DNA of 27,263 nucleotides from a virus. Each line of letters starts with the position of its first letter. The stretch's first letter is position 1. Positions 15,094 through 23,970 of this stretch are shown in pieces. A program made the position numbers and the translations under genes. A model generated the notes under the pieces. It saw only the letters and a program-made list of their open reading frames with translations, was not told the origin of the DNA and did not search any database. Where the stretch lies: positions 1 through 27,263 of the IMG/VR virus record IMGVR_UViG_3300013126_003846. The stretch is one strand, 5' to 3'.

Positions 15094-17108
15094 TATATAG
15101 CCCTCCCCTTAATGTCTTTATTTGGAAACTTGACTTCGAATACTGATGGGTCTAATGATGGATATACCATTTTACCTTTTGTTGCTGCTGAAATATTATA
15201 TGAATTTTTAGAGTAACTACCCAAGCATTTATTTACAATTTCACATTTTGGTACTGATTGAACCCCTTCTACACCTGCAATCAATAATTCAACTTCAGAA
15301 ATATTAATTGGCATATTAAATGTCCAATTATCAATATTAAAGTAATCTTGAAGTTCGGTAATACAACGAGTTAAAACTTCTCTTTTATTGTACCCACCAT
15401 AAACTCTGATTTCAAAATCAACACCAATATTAATTACAAATCCATCCAATAGATTTACACCATCGGTTAGTAATCTATATTCGTTCATATATGTTTTAAG
15501 ATTTTCTTTAACAGCTCTATTAAGAGGTGTTAAATTTTTATTTAAATTATATCCTAAAACATATAAATTAATTGCGAATGGATTATTTTTTTCTTGTATA
15601 TTATTTTTCTTACCAATTAAAAATTTTTGAACTTCTTGTCTAATTTCATCTTCTGTCAATTCTCTATTTCTTAAATCAGTAATCAAACCAGTAAATTCAT
15701 CCAAAACATCAGGATTAGCCAAAATAGAAGAAGGTGAATTATTATCTAATTCTCCATCAGGTGCACAATATGCTTTAGCAATACCACCATATTTTGCAGG
15801 TAATGATAAAGCTCTTACTTGATAATCTTTACGAGTTACCGCACGATTTTGAGAACCAAAGTTAGCTAGTGAATTTTCTCTAATTTCTTCAATAGTTTCT
15901 GCACCCCTACCTCCAGTTGCAGGAATTTCATTATCCACTGCAACGGAAGCCTTCATTGAATTATATAATCGTAATTCATCTGGAGTAAAAGTTGTAGTAT
16001 CATCATCAAATTCAATTCTATCAATTTTTGTCAAATCTCCTTTTGGTACATTTGAACTAATACCACCCCCAACTAAATACGAAACCGTAAGAGTTGTGTT
16101 GGATGGTGATTGACCATATGTATTAGTCTTTAAGAAATTTGCAGGATCAAATGATGAACCTAATTTATTAATCGAAGAATTAAGTCCTAATCCTACATTT
16201 TTAAAATTTGGTATTAGAGTTTCATCATTTGTACTCATTCCACCACCAAACACAAGAGTAGTTGTATTGTTTTCGTTTATTTGTTTTGTAAATCTACGAG
16301 ATGTTTTAATTAACTTTAATATATTTGGAACTGAATCTTTAAATTGAACTAAATCTTTATCAGTTTGTTCGGAGTTTGGATAATCGACATAGACCATTTC
16401 TTGAGCAAGATATGGTACCTCATACCATTTATTTCCATTTGAATCACGAACATCATAAATATCAATAACATTTGTATCTGCTATTTCTATTTTAGAAAAT
16501 TGTTGAGCAGAACCAAAGTTTATATTTTGAGATTTTAATGTTGCAGAAATAGCGTTTACATATTTTTTTATCAAATATAAACTTGGTTCACCGGTAATAC
16601 CATCGGTTGAATAAACACTTATTTCTCTTTCATCTTCAACATTAAAATCCAACATTTCGGTCGTTCTAAATACAACAGAACTTGGTCCTGAAACCAACAT
16701 ACCTTCTTTAATTCGTAAAAAATAAGTTTCATCAGGTTTAATATCACTGCCAGTTCGTGTTGCTGGTGCTAGTTGATAAACTGATAATTTGGTAATAGCG
16801 GGTGATGTAACTTTTGGTTTATATCCTAAATAATTTGCAAGAGCAATAACATTATTTTTATCCTCAGCATATAGCATCATCGATTCTTTTAGGGAATCAT
16901 CAACATAGTAAGAAAGAACATCACCTATATAAGATGCCATTTCAATGAATAACATACCAGGAGATGCCTCATTGAAATCGGAATAAGTTTTTGGGAAATA
17001 TGTTTTTGCGTATTCAATTAAATTACGTCTAAATGATGCAAAATCTTTATTAAGATATTTTATATCTCTACCCTGATTACTTCTTCTTGTTGTACTATTT
17101 AGTGCCAT
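15093..17108 (-). CDS. Baseplate wedge protein, gp6/J-like
   Basis: A 671-residue baseplate wedge subunit of the gp6/baseplate-J family, the ring-forming protein that links wedges round the tail hub in contractile phages. The N-terminal region has the family hallmarks LNKDFASFRRNLIEYAKTYF (19-38), then SDFNEASPGMLFIEMASYIG and YVDDSLKESMM. The middle contains the characteristic region near ETIEEIRENSLANFGSQNRAVT, followed by DYQVRALSLP. The length is close to T4 gp6. It is preceded by the gp25-like gene with a 4-base gap and followed by the DNRLRE-like gene, the usual wedge-gene order. The start at 17108 is supported by its immediate adjacency to gp25. Confidence 0.93.
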   Translation of the reverse strand: MALNSTTRRSNQGRDIKYLNKDFASFRRNLIEYAKTYFPKTYSDFNEASPGMLFIEMASYIGDVLSYYVDDSLKESMMLYAEDKNNVIALANYLGYKPKVTSPAITKLSVYQLAPATRTGSDIKPDETYFLRIKEGMLVSGPSSVVFRTTEMLDFNVEDEREISVYSTDGITGEPSLYLIKKYVNAISATLKSQNINFGSAQQFSKIEIADTNVIDIYDVRDSNGNKWYEVPYLAQEMVYVDYPNSEQTDKDLVQFKDSVPNILKLIKTSRRFTKQINENNTTTLVFGGGMSTNDETLIPNFKNVGLGLNSSINKLGSSFDPANFLKTNTYGQSPSNTTLTVSYLVGGGISSNVPKGDLTKIDRIEFDDDTTTFTPDELRLYNSMKASVAVDNEIPATGGRGAETIEEIRENSLANFGSQNRAVTRKDYQVRALSLPAKYGGIAKAYCAPDGELDNNSPSSILANPDVLDEFTGLITDLRNRELTEDEIRQEVQKFLIGKKNNIQEKNNPFAINLYVLGYNLNKNLTPLNRAVKENLKTYMNEYRLLTDGVNLLDGFVINIGVDFEIRVYGGYNKREVLTRCITELQDYFNIDNWTFNMPINISEVELLIAGVEGVQSVPKCEIVNKCLGSYSKNSYNISAATKGKMVYPSLDPSVFEVKFPNKDIKGRAI

Positions 17109-17112
17109 TTAA

Positions 17113-17544
17113 TTAACCTCGTATCGTAAATGTTATTTCTTCTGTATTTATTTGATTACCAACTGTAAATTGAATATTCATATTTGCAATGTTCCTATCT
17201 TTCATCTCATCTGTCATTTCAATATCGATTTGTTTGATAGTAATATATGGTAACCAATAATTTACATTAGTTGTTATTGTTTCTTCCAATCTAGTTTCAA
17301 AATCATCCGTCATTTGTTCAAATAACAAAGATTGTAATCCAGTACCAAAGTTAGGTTGCATAACTCGTTCACCTTTCTTAGTAAGTAATAAATTTTTTAA
17401 ATTTGCTTTTGCTTGTTCAAAAACAGAAAATGCCTGATTAAAATATCCAGTATTACCTCTTTGAACTGGTAAGGTTATACCGTAAGCAAAATCATTAAAT
17501 GCCTCGGTATCCTTTACAATCTTTTTATTTAAAACATATGCCAT
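17113..17544 (-). CDS. Baseplate wedge protein, gp25-like
   Basis: A 143-residue gp25-family protein, the small sheath-initiator wedge subunit that joins the baseplate to the tail sheath; the fold is shared with T6SS TssE. The typical pattern is present: AKANLKNLLLTKKGERVMQP (48-67) followed by NFGTGLQSLLFEQ, then TITTNVNYWLPYITIKQIDI. Despite the historical 'lysozyme' name of this family, members are structural. The length matches gp25 proteins. It is followed by gp6 after 4 bases and preceded by the 210-residue gene after 2 bases, so all three are one unit. Confidence 0.94.
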   Translation of the reverse strand: MAYVLNKKIVKDTEAFNDFAYGITLPVQRGNTGYFNQAFSVFEQAKANLKNLLLTKKGERVMQPNFGTGLQSLLFEQMTDDFETRLEETITTNVNYWLPYITIKQIDIEMTDEMKDRNIANMNIQFTVGNQINTEEITFTIRG

Positions 17545-17546
17545 TA

Positions 17547-18179
17547 TTACTTCTTGAACCTCTTTACTAATTGAGAGTAATCACGATTTAATGCTTTATC
17601 TAATGCATCATTTCCAGTTTTGACACCCAATCCACCTCGTTGTGCACCTCCGAAATCACCATATCCCATTTTTTCTGCCATCTGATTTCTCATAGCACCC
17701 AACCCTATTTGTGCAGTTACTGGATTGTTAAATGTGAATGTTTCATCAATATCAGGTTCCGCATCCATATAATTTGGAATATAAGATGCCCCTTCCTGAA
17801 TTGGTTGTTGGTATGTATCTAAAATTGAAGTACTACCACCAAGACCACTTCTTTGAGCAGAACTAAATGGTTGTGTTTGATTTAGTATTTCATTTAATAC
17901 CGGATTTTTTGTATACTCTTTTGTTGGTTTATTTTGAGTTTGTTGTCTTTCTTTTTGTAAGACAGATTCTGCAAGAGCAAAAGGGTCTAATTCTTTTGTT
18001 TTAGTTGTAGCTTGAACCGGAGTTTTAATTTTTGTTTCTTTCAAAAGTTTGGCCATTTTAGCATTAACTTCTTCTTCTAAAATCTTTGGAAAAATTTTAG
18101 TTAAAAAATGTTCTTGTTTTTTGGAAACCTCTGCCTCTACTAAAATTTGAATTAATTTAGCTAATTTTTTACTATCCAT
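17547..18179 (-). CDS. Hypothetical baseplate-cluster protein (210 aa)
   Basis: A 210-residue protein that opens the gp25/gp6 unit. The N-terminal 50 residues are strongly helical and basic (KKLAKLIQILVEAEVSKKQE, then FLTKIFPKILEEEV). The middle is low-complexity and Gln/Thr/Pro-rich, and the C-terminus has short Gly-rich segments (AQRGGLGVKTG). Two near-identical pieces occur (SAQRSGLGG near 107-115 and GAQRGGLGV near 182-190), a possible short internal repeat. I do not recognise the family. Its place directly before gp25 suggests an assembly, scaffold or minor baseplate role. AT-rich motif copy 6 lies about 20 bases upstream. Confidence 0.62.
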   Translation of the reverse strand: MDSKKLAKLIQILVEAEVSKKQEHFLTKIFPKILEEEVNAKMAKLLKETKIKTPVQATTKTKELDPFALAESVLQKERQQTQNKPTKEYTKNPVLNEILNQTQPFSSAQRSGLGGSTSILDTYQQPIQEGASYIPNYMDAEPDIDETFTFNNPVTAQIGLGAMRNQMAEKMGYGDFGGAQRGGLGVKTGNDALDKALNRDYSQLVKRFKK

Positions 18180-18199
18180 TTTTATTCGGTTTTATTCTT

Positions 18200-18210
18200 A
18201 TATAAATATA
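18200..18210 (-). promoter_or_regulatory. AT-rich phage motif copy 6
   Basis: The coding strand reads GGTATATTTATATAAG, about 20 bases before the ATG at 18179. It lies 30 bases after the terminator that closes the receptor/lipoprotein operon, so it can start the baseplate wedge unit (210-aa gene, gp25, gp6 and onward). Confidence 0.6.
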
Positions 18211-18230
18211 CCTATAATAGATTTTGTATT

Positions 18231-18260
18231 GTAAATAAAAAAGGGAGTAATACCTCCCTT
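18231..18260 (-). terminator. Intrinsic terminator after the lipoprotein gene
   Basis: AAGGGAG, loop GTATTA and CTCCCTT form a 7-bp stem at 18260-18241 on the minus strand, extended by a T-rich run (TTTTATTTAC). The + strand also carries a T run after the stem (cttttttaa), so it could work in both directions. It begins six bases after the lipoprotein stop and isolates the receptor/lipoprotein operon from the baseplate wedge unit. Confidence 0.88.
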
Positions 18261-18265
18261 CTTTT

Positions 18266-19462
18266 TTAATTACCTTTTATTGGAAAACGTGTCCAACCGG
18301 TTATCCATGCTGGTTTATCTAATTCGGGTATTACTACATCTATTTCTTTATTATTCTTTGAAAGTGCTAGGGTTTTTAATTGTTCACTAGTCAAAATTGT
18401 AGTTGCTTTACTGATGAAGTTTAATGTTGGATTGAATGTTCCTACCGAATTGTTTTCGAATAATGAAACTCCATCTTTTACGAATTGTGCAGTTTCGTTA
18501 CTTTCCAAACTTAAACCACCTTTCATCCATCCCCATACAATACTATTCTTCATTGTGAATTGAGTTGCTCTCCTAAATCTCAAACCTAAATTGTGGTTTG
18601 ATAAAGAAGAAGCGTTATTAGGCCCTATTAAAATCATATTATAAAGTTTTGGATGAGTGTAAGGTTGTGCAGGTGAACCCGTTCCATCGTTATCACATTC
18701 TACACCATTTCCGGCATCACCACTATCTACGAAGTGTGGGTCTCTCTTTGCTACACCATTTGTAATTGTTCCGGTGTATCCGAAATCAAAATCAAAATCA
18801 TCATCTGCAGTTGCGTATGCGTATAAGTTTTTACCATTTACAGTTCCACCAAAGAATTCAAATGCATCATCGTTAGCATAGATTGTTTGTATGTTTTCAA
18901 GAATTGTTCCACTACCAACTCCACCTAATGTTAGTGCGTTAATTTCAGAGTTTGGTAATGCTGCAATACCTGCATATTCAATTCTTACATAACGAAGAAT
19001 ACCACTATTATCATTATCATCAGTTCCACCATAAGGTCTACCAATACCACCTTCGATTGTTGGTTCTGATGTTCTATTGGTTTTTGCTCTACCCAATATC
19101 ACAACACCGCCCCAATCACCAGGTGCTCTTTGTCCTTCAGGTCTACCCGATGTAAATACTATTGGTTTTGTAGGAGTTCCTTCTGCTACGATTTGAGAAC
19201 CTCTTTCAATTACTAATGCTCCTTTTTCTGCTAAATCCGAAACAATAGTAGTTCCTGGTTGTATAAATAATTTAGCACCATCTGTTACATATACATACCC
19301 CTTTAGTGTCCAAACTTTATCAGATGTTAATGTGGTTGTAGTACTGATATTTCCAACTAATGTAGTAGATTGTGGTACATTGATTGGTCCGTCTTCTCCT
19401 CCTAATTGAGTATCACACCCAAAAAGTGAAATTAATAAAAATAATCCTAATAGTTTTTTCAT
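18266..19462 (-). CDS. Right-handed beta-helix lipoprotein, partner of the TonB-dependent receptor
   Basis: A 398-residue lipoprotein. The signal peptide MKKLLGLFLLISLFGC has a lipobox (LFGC), with Cys16 as the lipidated residue; an acidic segment follows (DTQLGGEDG). The rest is a beta-helix-like protein rich in Gly, Asn and Asp: an N-terminal motif (VTDGAKLFIQPGTTIVSDLA), then VIERGSQIVAEGTPTKPIVF, WGGVVILGRAKTN, DDNDNSGILRYVRIEYAG and DDAFEFFGG. This form is frequent in Bacteroidota lipoproteins encoded beside TonB-dependent receptors. It would sit in the outer membrane, possibly facing outward. The start overlaps the receptor stop by four bases (ATGA), so translation is coupled. A terminator follows at once. 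The ligand is unknown, and a phage-encoded copy is unusual. Confidence 0.85.
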   Translation of the reverse strand: MKKLLGLFLLISLFGCDTQLGGEDGPINVPQSTTLVGNISTTTTLTSDKVWTLKGYVYVTDGAKLFIQPGTTIVSDLAEKGALVIERGSQIVAEGTPTKPIVFTSGRPEGQRAPGDWGGVVILGRAKTNRTSEPTIEGGIGRPYGGTDDNDNSGILRYVRIEYAGIAALPNSEINALTLGGVGSGTILENIQTIYANDDAFEFFGGTVNGKNLYAYATADDDFDFDFGYTGTITNGVAKRDPHFVDSGDAGNGVECDNDGTGSPAQPYTHPKLYNMILIGPNNASSLSNHNLGLRFRRATQFTMKNSIVWGWMKGGLSLESNETAQFVKDGVSLFENNSVGTFNPTLNFISKATTILTSEQLKTLALSKNNKEIDVVIPELDKPAWITGWTRFPIKGN

Positions 19463-21936
19463 AGTATTAAATTTAGTGTTAATGAAACTGTTTGTTCGTT
19501 GTTTGTTTTAATTAAATCTCTGTTTTGTAACTTTTGGTAAAAGATTGATGATTGAGCAAATACATCACCTATTGCCAATTTTAATTCTCCTTTCGGAAGT
19601 TTGTGTAAGAATGTAACATCTAATACATCTCTACTATTTTCAAAGATGTCAGGATACCCCTGAAATCCTACTGCTGATATTCTATCTCCAACCCTATTAT
19701 ATGTTATATTAAGGGTTTCATTTTTTTTGTGTATATTCACCCCACCATTTAAGACATAGGTTGACTGTCCTTGTAATTGTCTTTTAACACCATTCACTTC
19801 AACTTCGGAATTCATTACCGATGTGTTTGCGTATATATCAAACCAACCATTTATCTTTTTTCGTGCTTCCAATTCAACACCATATAGGATAGCTGAATTT
19901 GGGTTAGTGTAAGTTAGGAGGAGGTTGGATGGAACTGACCCATCTGCTACAATTTGTTCTATTGGATTGATAAAGTTTTTACCAAATAGGGAAAGTGAAA
20001 TGTTCTCACCCATATTTGGATACCATTCGTATTTTAAATCAGCATTGTATATATCAGTTTTCTCTAAATTAGAGTTACCCAATAATTGAGCATTTCTAAC
20101 AAAATCATAATATGCAAAATTAGCAACTTCTCTGAATTCTGGTCTTACTAATGTTTTACTTACCGAAAATCTATACTTTGTTTTTTCTTCGTTGTATGAA
20201 AGGTTTAGCGATGGTAGGATATCCAAATACTCTCTATCTACATTCACTTTTTGCCCACTAAAATCTGCAGTTTGGACATCAAATAGATTATACTCACCTC
20301 TTAATCCAGTGTTTAGTTTCCACTTACCAAATTCGGTATCATACATTGTGTATAACGAACCCAAATCAAAATCAGCAGTATATCTATCAGTATTGTTTGT
20401 TATCTCATCTAACATATCGTTTGATACATAACGAAATACTCTAGCATTAAATCCTCGCATCTTTTTTAGATAACCACCTCCTACTTTAATCTTACCAAAC
20501 TCTTTGTTGATATTACCATTCAAAGAGTTCTCATCCATCACACTCCAAAAACGATATGTATCTCTCCATGCAGTTTGATATGGTTCATTTACCCCTAATG
20601 ATTTTGTAATCGGATTAACTCTATAATCAGGTTGTTCTCTGAAGGTGTATGTGTATCCTAAATTGAAATCCCAAGTTTTAACCTTACCATCTAATTGAGA
20701 ACTAATTACGATATTGTTTATGTGGTTTGATGCAGTAGATAATACATTCTGCACATTATCAAAGTTATCACCACTACGAGTTAGATATGTATCATCTGTT
20801 TGGTAATTCACCAATGTTTTCCAACTATATCGGTTATCTCCTAAATAAGTAAGATTCAATAATCCATTTGCAGAAATTCGGTTAGTGTATAAAACATCTT
20901 TGTAATCGTATGCTAATTCAGTTGATGATTGGTAATCTTTTCTATCAATTTTATTAAGAGTGTATCCATTTCGGATTGTAGAACTGAATAGTGAATTCCA
21001 TTTTCCATTTACATATCCAAACGATACCCCACCATTAAGATTTGGCAGGGATTTCAATTCTTCAGTTGGTGGATTATTGATTAGTTTCGTATAGGCCCTC
21101 TTATCACCATTTCCACTAATTCGGTATTTGTATGTGGAAGGGAATGTGGAAGGGAAATCAGTATCTTGAACTAACTTAAAATCTCTAAAAGTTGAAACCG
21201 AACCCCAACCACTTCCCAATGAGATATTGAAAAAATTATCAGATACTTCCTTTGTTGTTATTTGAACCAACCCACCTGCCCAATCACCAGGATTATTTGC
21301 TGATGCTGATTTGGCAACTATTAAGTTATCAATAAGTGATGTGGGGATTATATCAAATGAGAATGCTCTCCTATCGGGTTCGGTTGATGGTAGTGGGGTT
21401 TTGTTTAGTAGTGCCGAATTGTATCTATCTGCTAATCCTCTTACTAATACAAACTTATCGTTTTGTATTGTTACACCACTTACTCTTTTAAGAGCATCAC
21501 CTACATTTCTATCGGGTGTCTTTTTTATGAATTCAATTGATAATCCATCAGATACTATACTACTATTTCGTATTGATTTAACAATTGTTATATCATTTAC
21601 TTTTTGAGATACACTCTGAACGGTAACTTCTGATAATTCGGTTGCATCATCGGGAAATATAATATCGAATTCAGTATCGGTATCCAATACTACTTCGTTT
21701 GTGTATTCTTTGTATCCAACAAATGAAGATTTTATTTGATACTTTCCTTTTTGTAATTGAATTAAATACTTTCCATCGGTATCGGAAAGTGTTGTAAAAA
21801 CACTACCTTTATCATTTATAAAAGAAATGTGTGAAAAGTAGAGTGTTTCAGATTTTGATTTTGTAATCCCCTTTATTGTTACTTGCGAAAACAATAAATT
21901 GGGTAGTAATAAAAGTATTAATAAAAACCTTTTCAT
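19459..21936 (-). CDS. TonB-dependent outer-membrane receptor (phage-carried)
   Basis: An 825-residue complete TonB-dependent receptor, which imports a ligand across the outer membrane using TonB energy. A signal peptide (MKRFLLILLLLPNLLFSQ) is followed by a carboxypeptidase-regulatory-like domain at about 20-92 (FTTLSDTDGKYLIQLQKGKY, SSFVGYKEY). A TonB-box-like ELSEVTV comes next, then the plug at about 115-235 (TPDRNVGDALKRVSGVTIQ, VRGLADRYNSALLN, NPGDWAGGLVQITTKEV). The remainder is a beta barrel with many aromatic-rich strands. The N-terminal domain and plug form are typical of Bacteroidota. It ends in Leu rather than the usual terminal Phe. No frameshift or stop is present, so it is under selection or recently acquired. 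No AT-rich phage motif or clear promoter was found in the 96-base leader. Confidence 0.92.
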   Translation of the reverse strand: MKRFLLILLLLPNLLFSQVTIKGITKSKSETLYFSHISFINDKGSVFTTLSDTDGKYLIQLQKGKYQIKSSFVGYKEYTNEVVLDTDTEFDIIFPDDATELSEVTVQSVSQKVNDITIVKSIRNSSIVSDGLSIEFIKKTPDRNVGDALKRVSGVTIQNDKFVLVRGLADRYNSALLNKTPLPSTEPDRRAFSFDIIPTSLIDNLIVAKSASANNPGDWAGGLVQITTKEVSDNFFNISLGSGWGSVSTFRDFKLVQDTDFPSTFPSTYKYRISGNGDKRAYTKLINNPPTEELKSLPNLNGGVSFGYVNGKWNSLFSSTIRNGYTLNKIDRKDYQSSTELAYDYKDVLYTNRISANGLLNLTYLGDNRYSWKTLVNYQTDDTYLTRSGDNFDNVQNVLSTASNHINNIVISSQLDGKVKTWDFNLGYTYTFREQPDYRVNPITKSLGVNEPYQTAWRDTYRFWSVMDENSLNGNINKEFGKIKVGGGYLKKMRGFNARVFRYVSNDMLDEITNNTDRYTADFDLGSLYTMYDTEFGKWKLNTGLRGEYNLFDVQTADFSGQKVNVDREYLDILPSLNLSYNEEKTKYRFSVSKTLVRPEFREVANFAYYDFVRNAQLLGNSNLEKTDIYNADLKYEWYPNMGENISLSLFGKNFINPIEQIVADGSVPSNLLLTYTNPNSAILYGVELEARKKINGWFDIYANTSVMNSEVEVNGVKRQLQGQSTYVLNGGVNIHKKNETLNITYNRVGDRISAVGFQGYPDIFENSRDVLDVTFLHKLPKGELKLAIGDVFAQSSIFYQKLQNRDLIKTNNEQTVSLTLNLIL

Positions 21937-22032
21937 AGATATAAAGTTAGTTCCCCAATAACTATTATTCGGTTTTTTTAAAATTTTGAGTTTTTGATTA
22001 CTAAATTATTATCAAATTGTTTATTTTTTTAT

Positions 22033-23016
22033 TTAAGTGTAAAGGTTTGGGTCTTCTTTTAACTTATTCCAATAACCACAAAATTTCTTTTTTCTGTCAT
22101 TCCATCCATTAGGAAGACCATTTTTATTTTTACCATTGATTCTGATTGATACTTTTAAAACAGAATTTTCAGTATCATCTATTGCTAAATCATTTATCTT
22201 ATTTCTTTTCCAAAACCATCCGGCTACATCTGCAAAATAATCAGTCGCAACTATTCTTGGGTTTTGTATAACATTATCGGTAACAGCACTATTATAATTA
22301 GTGTAGTTTGCTCTACCAGTGAGTTGTATATACCCTCTTCCTTTAAATTTACGCCCATCACCAGGTTGTGTATTTCCTAAACTTTTTCTGCCCTCATATG
22401 CATCTCCACTTGCAATTTCTTCTTTATAGTAAAAATTTGCAGTTTCGTGTGCAAGTTGTGCCAAAAAATGTGCCCGTTGAATCGGAGTTATTATTCCATA
22501 TTGTTTCATTGCAGCTATTAACAACGCATTAGGTTCTGCAACTCTAACATTTCCACATCCAGTAATTTTTTCACTTAATTGTACTTTAGTATCACCTTCG
22601 GTTTGTGATGGATCAGTCCTTCTTGGAGCATCAGGTAAATCTCTTTTTACATCTTCTATTTTTAAATTACCTTTAATAACTTCACCACCGAGTTGACCAC
22701 CTATAGCAGTAGATTCTGATATTACATATCCTTTATCACTTGCTATGACTGCACATTCCAACTCTTCAGGTTTAAACTCTACAAGTTCATTAAGATTTTG
22801 TAGTATTTCTTCACTTAATGTTAAACGAGGAGGTGGTCCTGAACCTGCAGGTGGAATAGTATATCCTGTCCAAGATTTAAATCCTGGTAATGGTAATGGT
22901 GCAGGTAGTAATGTACCTATGGTGATATAAATACCACCTACGGTTTGTAAATGTAATTGTATTTGTGTTATTAGTTGATTTAAAAAAACTTCACTATCAT
23001 CAGTTGGTCTTGCCAT
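22033..23016 (-). CDS. GH19-family muramidase/chitinase-like tail lysin
   Basis: A 327-residue protein with a C-terminal glycoside hydrolase 19 domain (about 150-320), a fold used by phages to cut the peptidoglycan sugar chain. Signature pieces are AHFLAQLAHETANFYYKEE, with a candidate catalytic Glu191, then AYEGRKSLGN, with Glu208, and KGRGYIQLTGRANYTNY. The N-terminal 130 residues are unrelated, partly Pro/Gly-rich (LLPAPLPLPGF, PPAGSGPPP), and probably attach the enzyme to the tail. It is the last of three lytic genes following the spike, 6 bases after the papain-fold gene, so it is probably a virion-associated lysin rather than a holin-endolysin pair member; no holin is seen. Confidence 0.85.
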   Translation of the reverse strand: MARPTDDSEVFLNQLITQIQLHLQTVGGIYITIGTLLPAPLPLPGFKSWTGYTIPPAGSGPPPRLTLSEEILQNLNELVEFKPEELECAVIASDKGYVISESTAIGGQLGGEVIKGNLKIEDVKRDLPDAPRRTDPSQTEGDTKVQLSEKITGCGNVRVAEPNALLIAAMKQYGIITPIQRAHFLAQLAHETANFYYKEEIASGDAYEGRKSLGNTQPGDGRKFKGRGYIQLTGRANYTNYNSAVTDNVIQNPRIVATDYFADVAGWFWKRNKINDLAIDDTENSVLKVSIRINGKNKNGLPNGWNDRKKKFCGYWNKLKEDPNLYT

Positions 23017-23022
23017 ATCTTA

Positions 23023-23958
23023 TTATCCTACTTTTTGTGATTCAACTGCTGCTATACCATTTTCATTTAATCTCCAAAGAGCAACTGTATTAAAATCTAC
23101 ATTATTTGTCTGAACCCTTTTTTGTGTGAAATCACTAACCCATGCGAATCCAGTCCAAACTTGTATGTGACCGTATCTTTTTGATGTATATCCTTGTGCA
23201 ATCACATCTCCAACTTGCCATTTTGTTGGGTCTTTAATCCATTCCTCATTTACCTTGACTTTATTATGGTAATATGTTGTACCCCCAACATTAATTGCAA
23301 ATGAAGATGCACCAGTTGAGTTAGTATCAGTTCCAGGACTTTTGAATGAAAACCAATCAGCATGACCATAAATTTTACCAAGTGCATTTACACCAGTTAA
23401 TGCTGCAACTACTGCTTGAGTACCTTGTGGACATAATCCATGAACTCCGTCGATATAACCCCTTTTTAAGTTTTCATATTTTACTCGTTCGTTTTTGCCA
23501 AGTTTTCGTGCAAGGTCTCCTGCAATTTTTAACAACTTATCCAAAGTACGATATCCACTTTTTACTTCTTTAGAATCAGTTATTTCTTTTAGTCCTTGTT
23601 CTTCAACTGCATCATCAATTATTTGTGTTTTAACATTATTTAATTGAGTTGCTGCTGATTTTTCTAAATCAGTAACTGCCCTACTTTCAATAATTTTTTG
23701 ATTTATTTTTGCAGGGTCTGGATTTATAATTTCCTGAACCTCTAAATCATTTTTATCCAATGGAACTCTATTCCAATCTAATTTTTCATAAACATTATAA
23801 CTGATTGGCTCAGGTTCAAGTGGTGTTTCTATTGTTACATCAGATGGAGTCCATGTACCTGAATTTGTTGTAAAGTTAGCTATTTGTGAAATATGCACAA
23901 AAACTCCAAGTGGTGTTATTGATGGAATTGGTGGTGGAAATAATCGCATTGTTGCCAT
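23023..23958 (-). CDS. Papain-fold (CHAP/NlpC-like) peptidoglycan hydrolase, tail-associated
   Basis: A 311-residue protein whose C-terminal 150 residues look like a CHAP or NlpC/P60-type cysteine amidase/endopeptidase. A candidate nucleophile Cys lies in GLCPQGTQAVVAAL, and a candidate catalytic His in KRYGHIQVWTG, after WQVGDVIAQGY. This Cys, then GDV, then GHIQV order is the usual arrangement of such enzymes. The N-terminal 100 residues are Pro-rich at the start (LFPPPIPSITPLG) and then helical, probably for attachment. It lies between the M15 peptidase and GH19 genes with gaps of 12 and 6 bases, which supports a wall-degrading role. The family assignment is moderate because no full signature could be verified. 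Confidence 0.68.
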   Translation of the reverse strand: MATMRLFPPPIPSITPLGVFVHISQIANFTTNSGTWTPSDVTIETPLEPEPISYNVYEKLDWNRVPLDKNDLEVQEIINPDPAKINQKIIESRAVTDLEKSAATQLNNVKTQIIDDAVEEQGLKEITDSKEVKSGYRTLDKLLKIAGDLARKLGKNERVKYENLKRGYIDGVHGLCPQGTQAVVAALTGVNALGKIYGHADWFSFKSPGTDTNSTGASSFAINVGGTTYYHNKVKVNEEWIKDPTKWQVGDVIAQGYTSKRYGHIQVWTGFAWVSDFTQKRVQTNNVDFNTVALWRLNENGIAAVESQKVG

Positions 23959-23970
23959 AATTCTATATGT

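Noticed and set aside
17113-17544. gp25-like protein as a lysozyme
   Set aside because: The 'lysozyme' label is historical; the family is structural in contractile tails, and the neighbours confirm a wedge role.
18266-21936. Receptor/lipoprotein pair as evidence that the window is host chromosome or a prophage border
   Set aside because: Unmistakable phage genes lie on both sides in the same direction with tight spacing, so a cargo operon is simpler. No integrase, attachment site or host housekeeping gene is visible. An assembly chimera remains possible and is listed as a check.
21937-22032. A Bacteroidota promoter in the leader of the TonB-dependent receptor gene
   Set aside because: TTTG occurs on the minus strand, but no TAnnTTTG was found at the right spacing, so I could not support a promoter site there.
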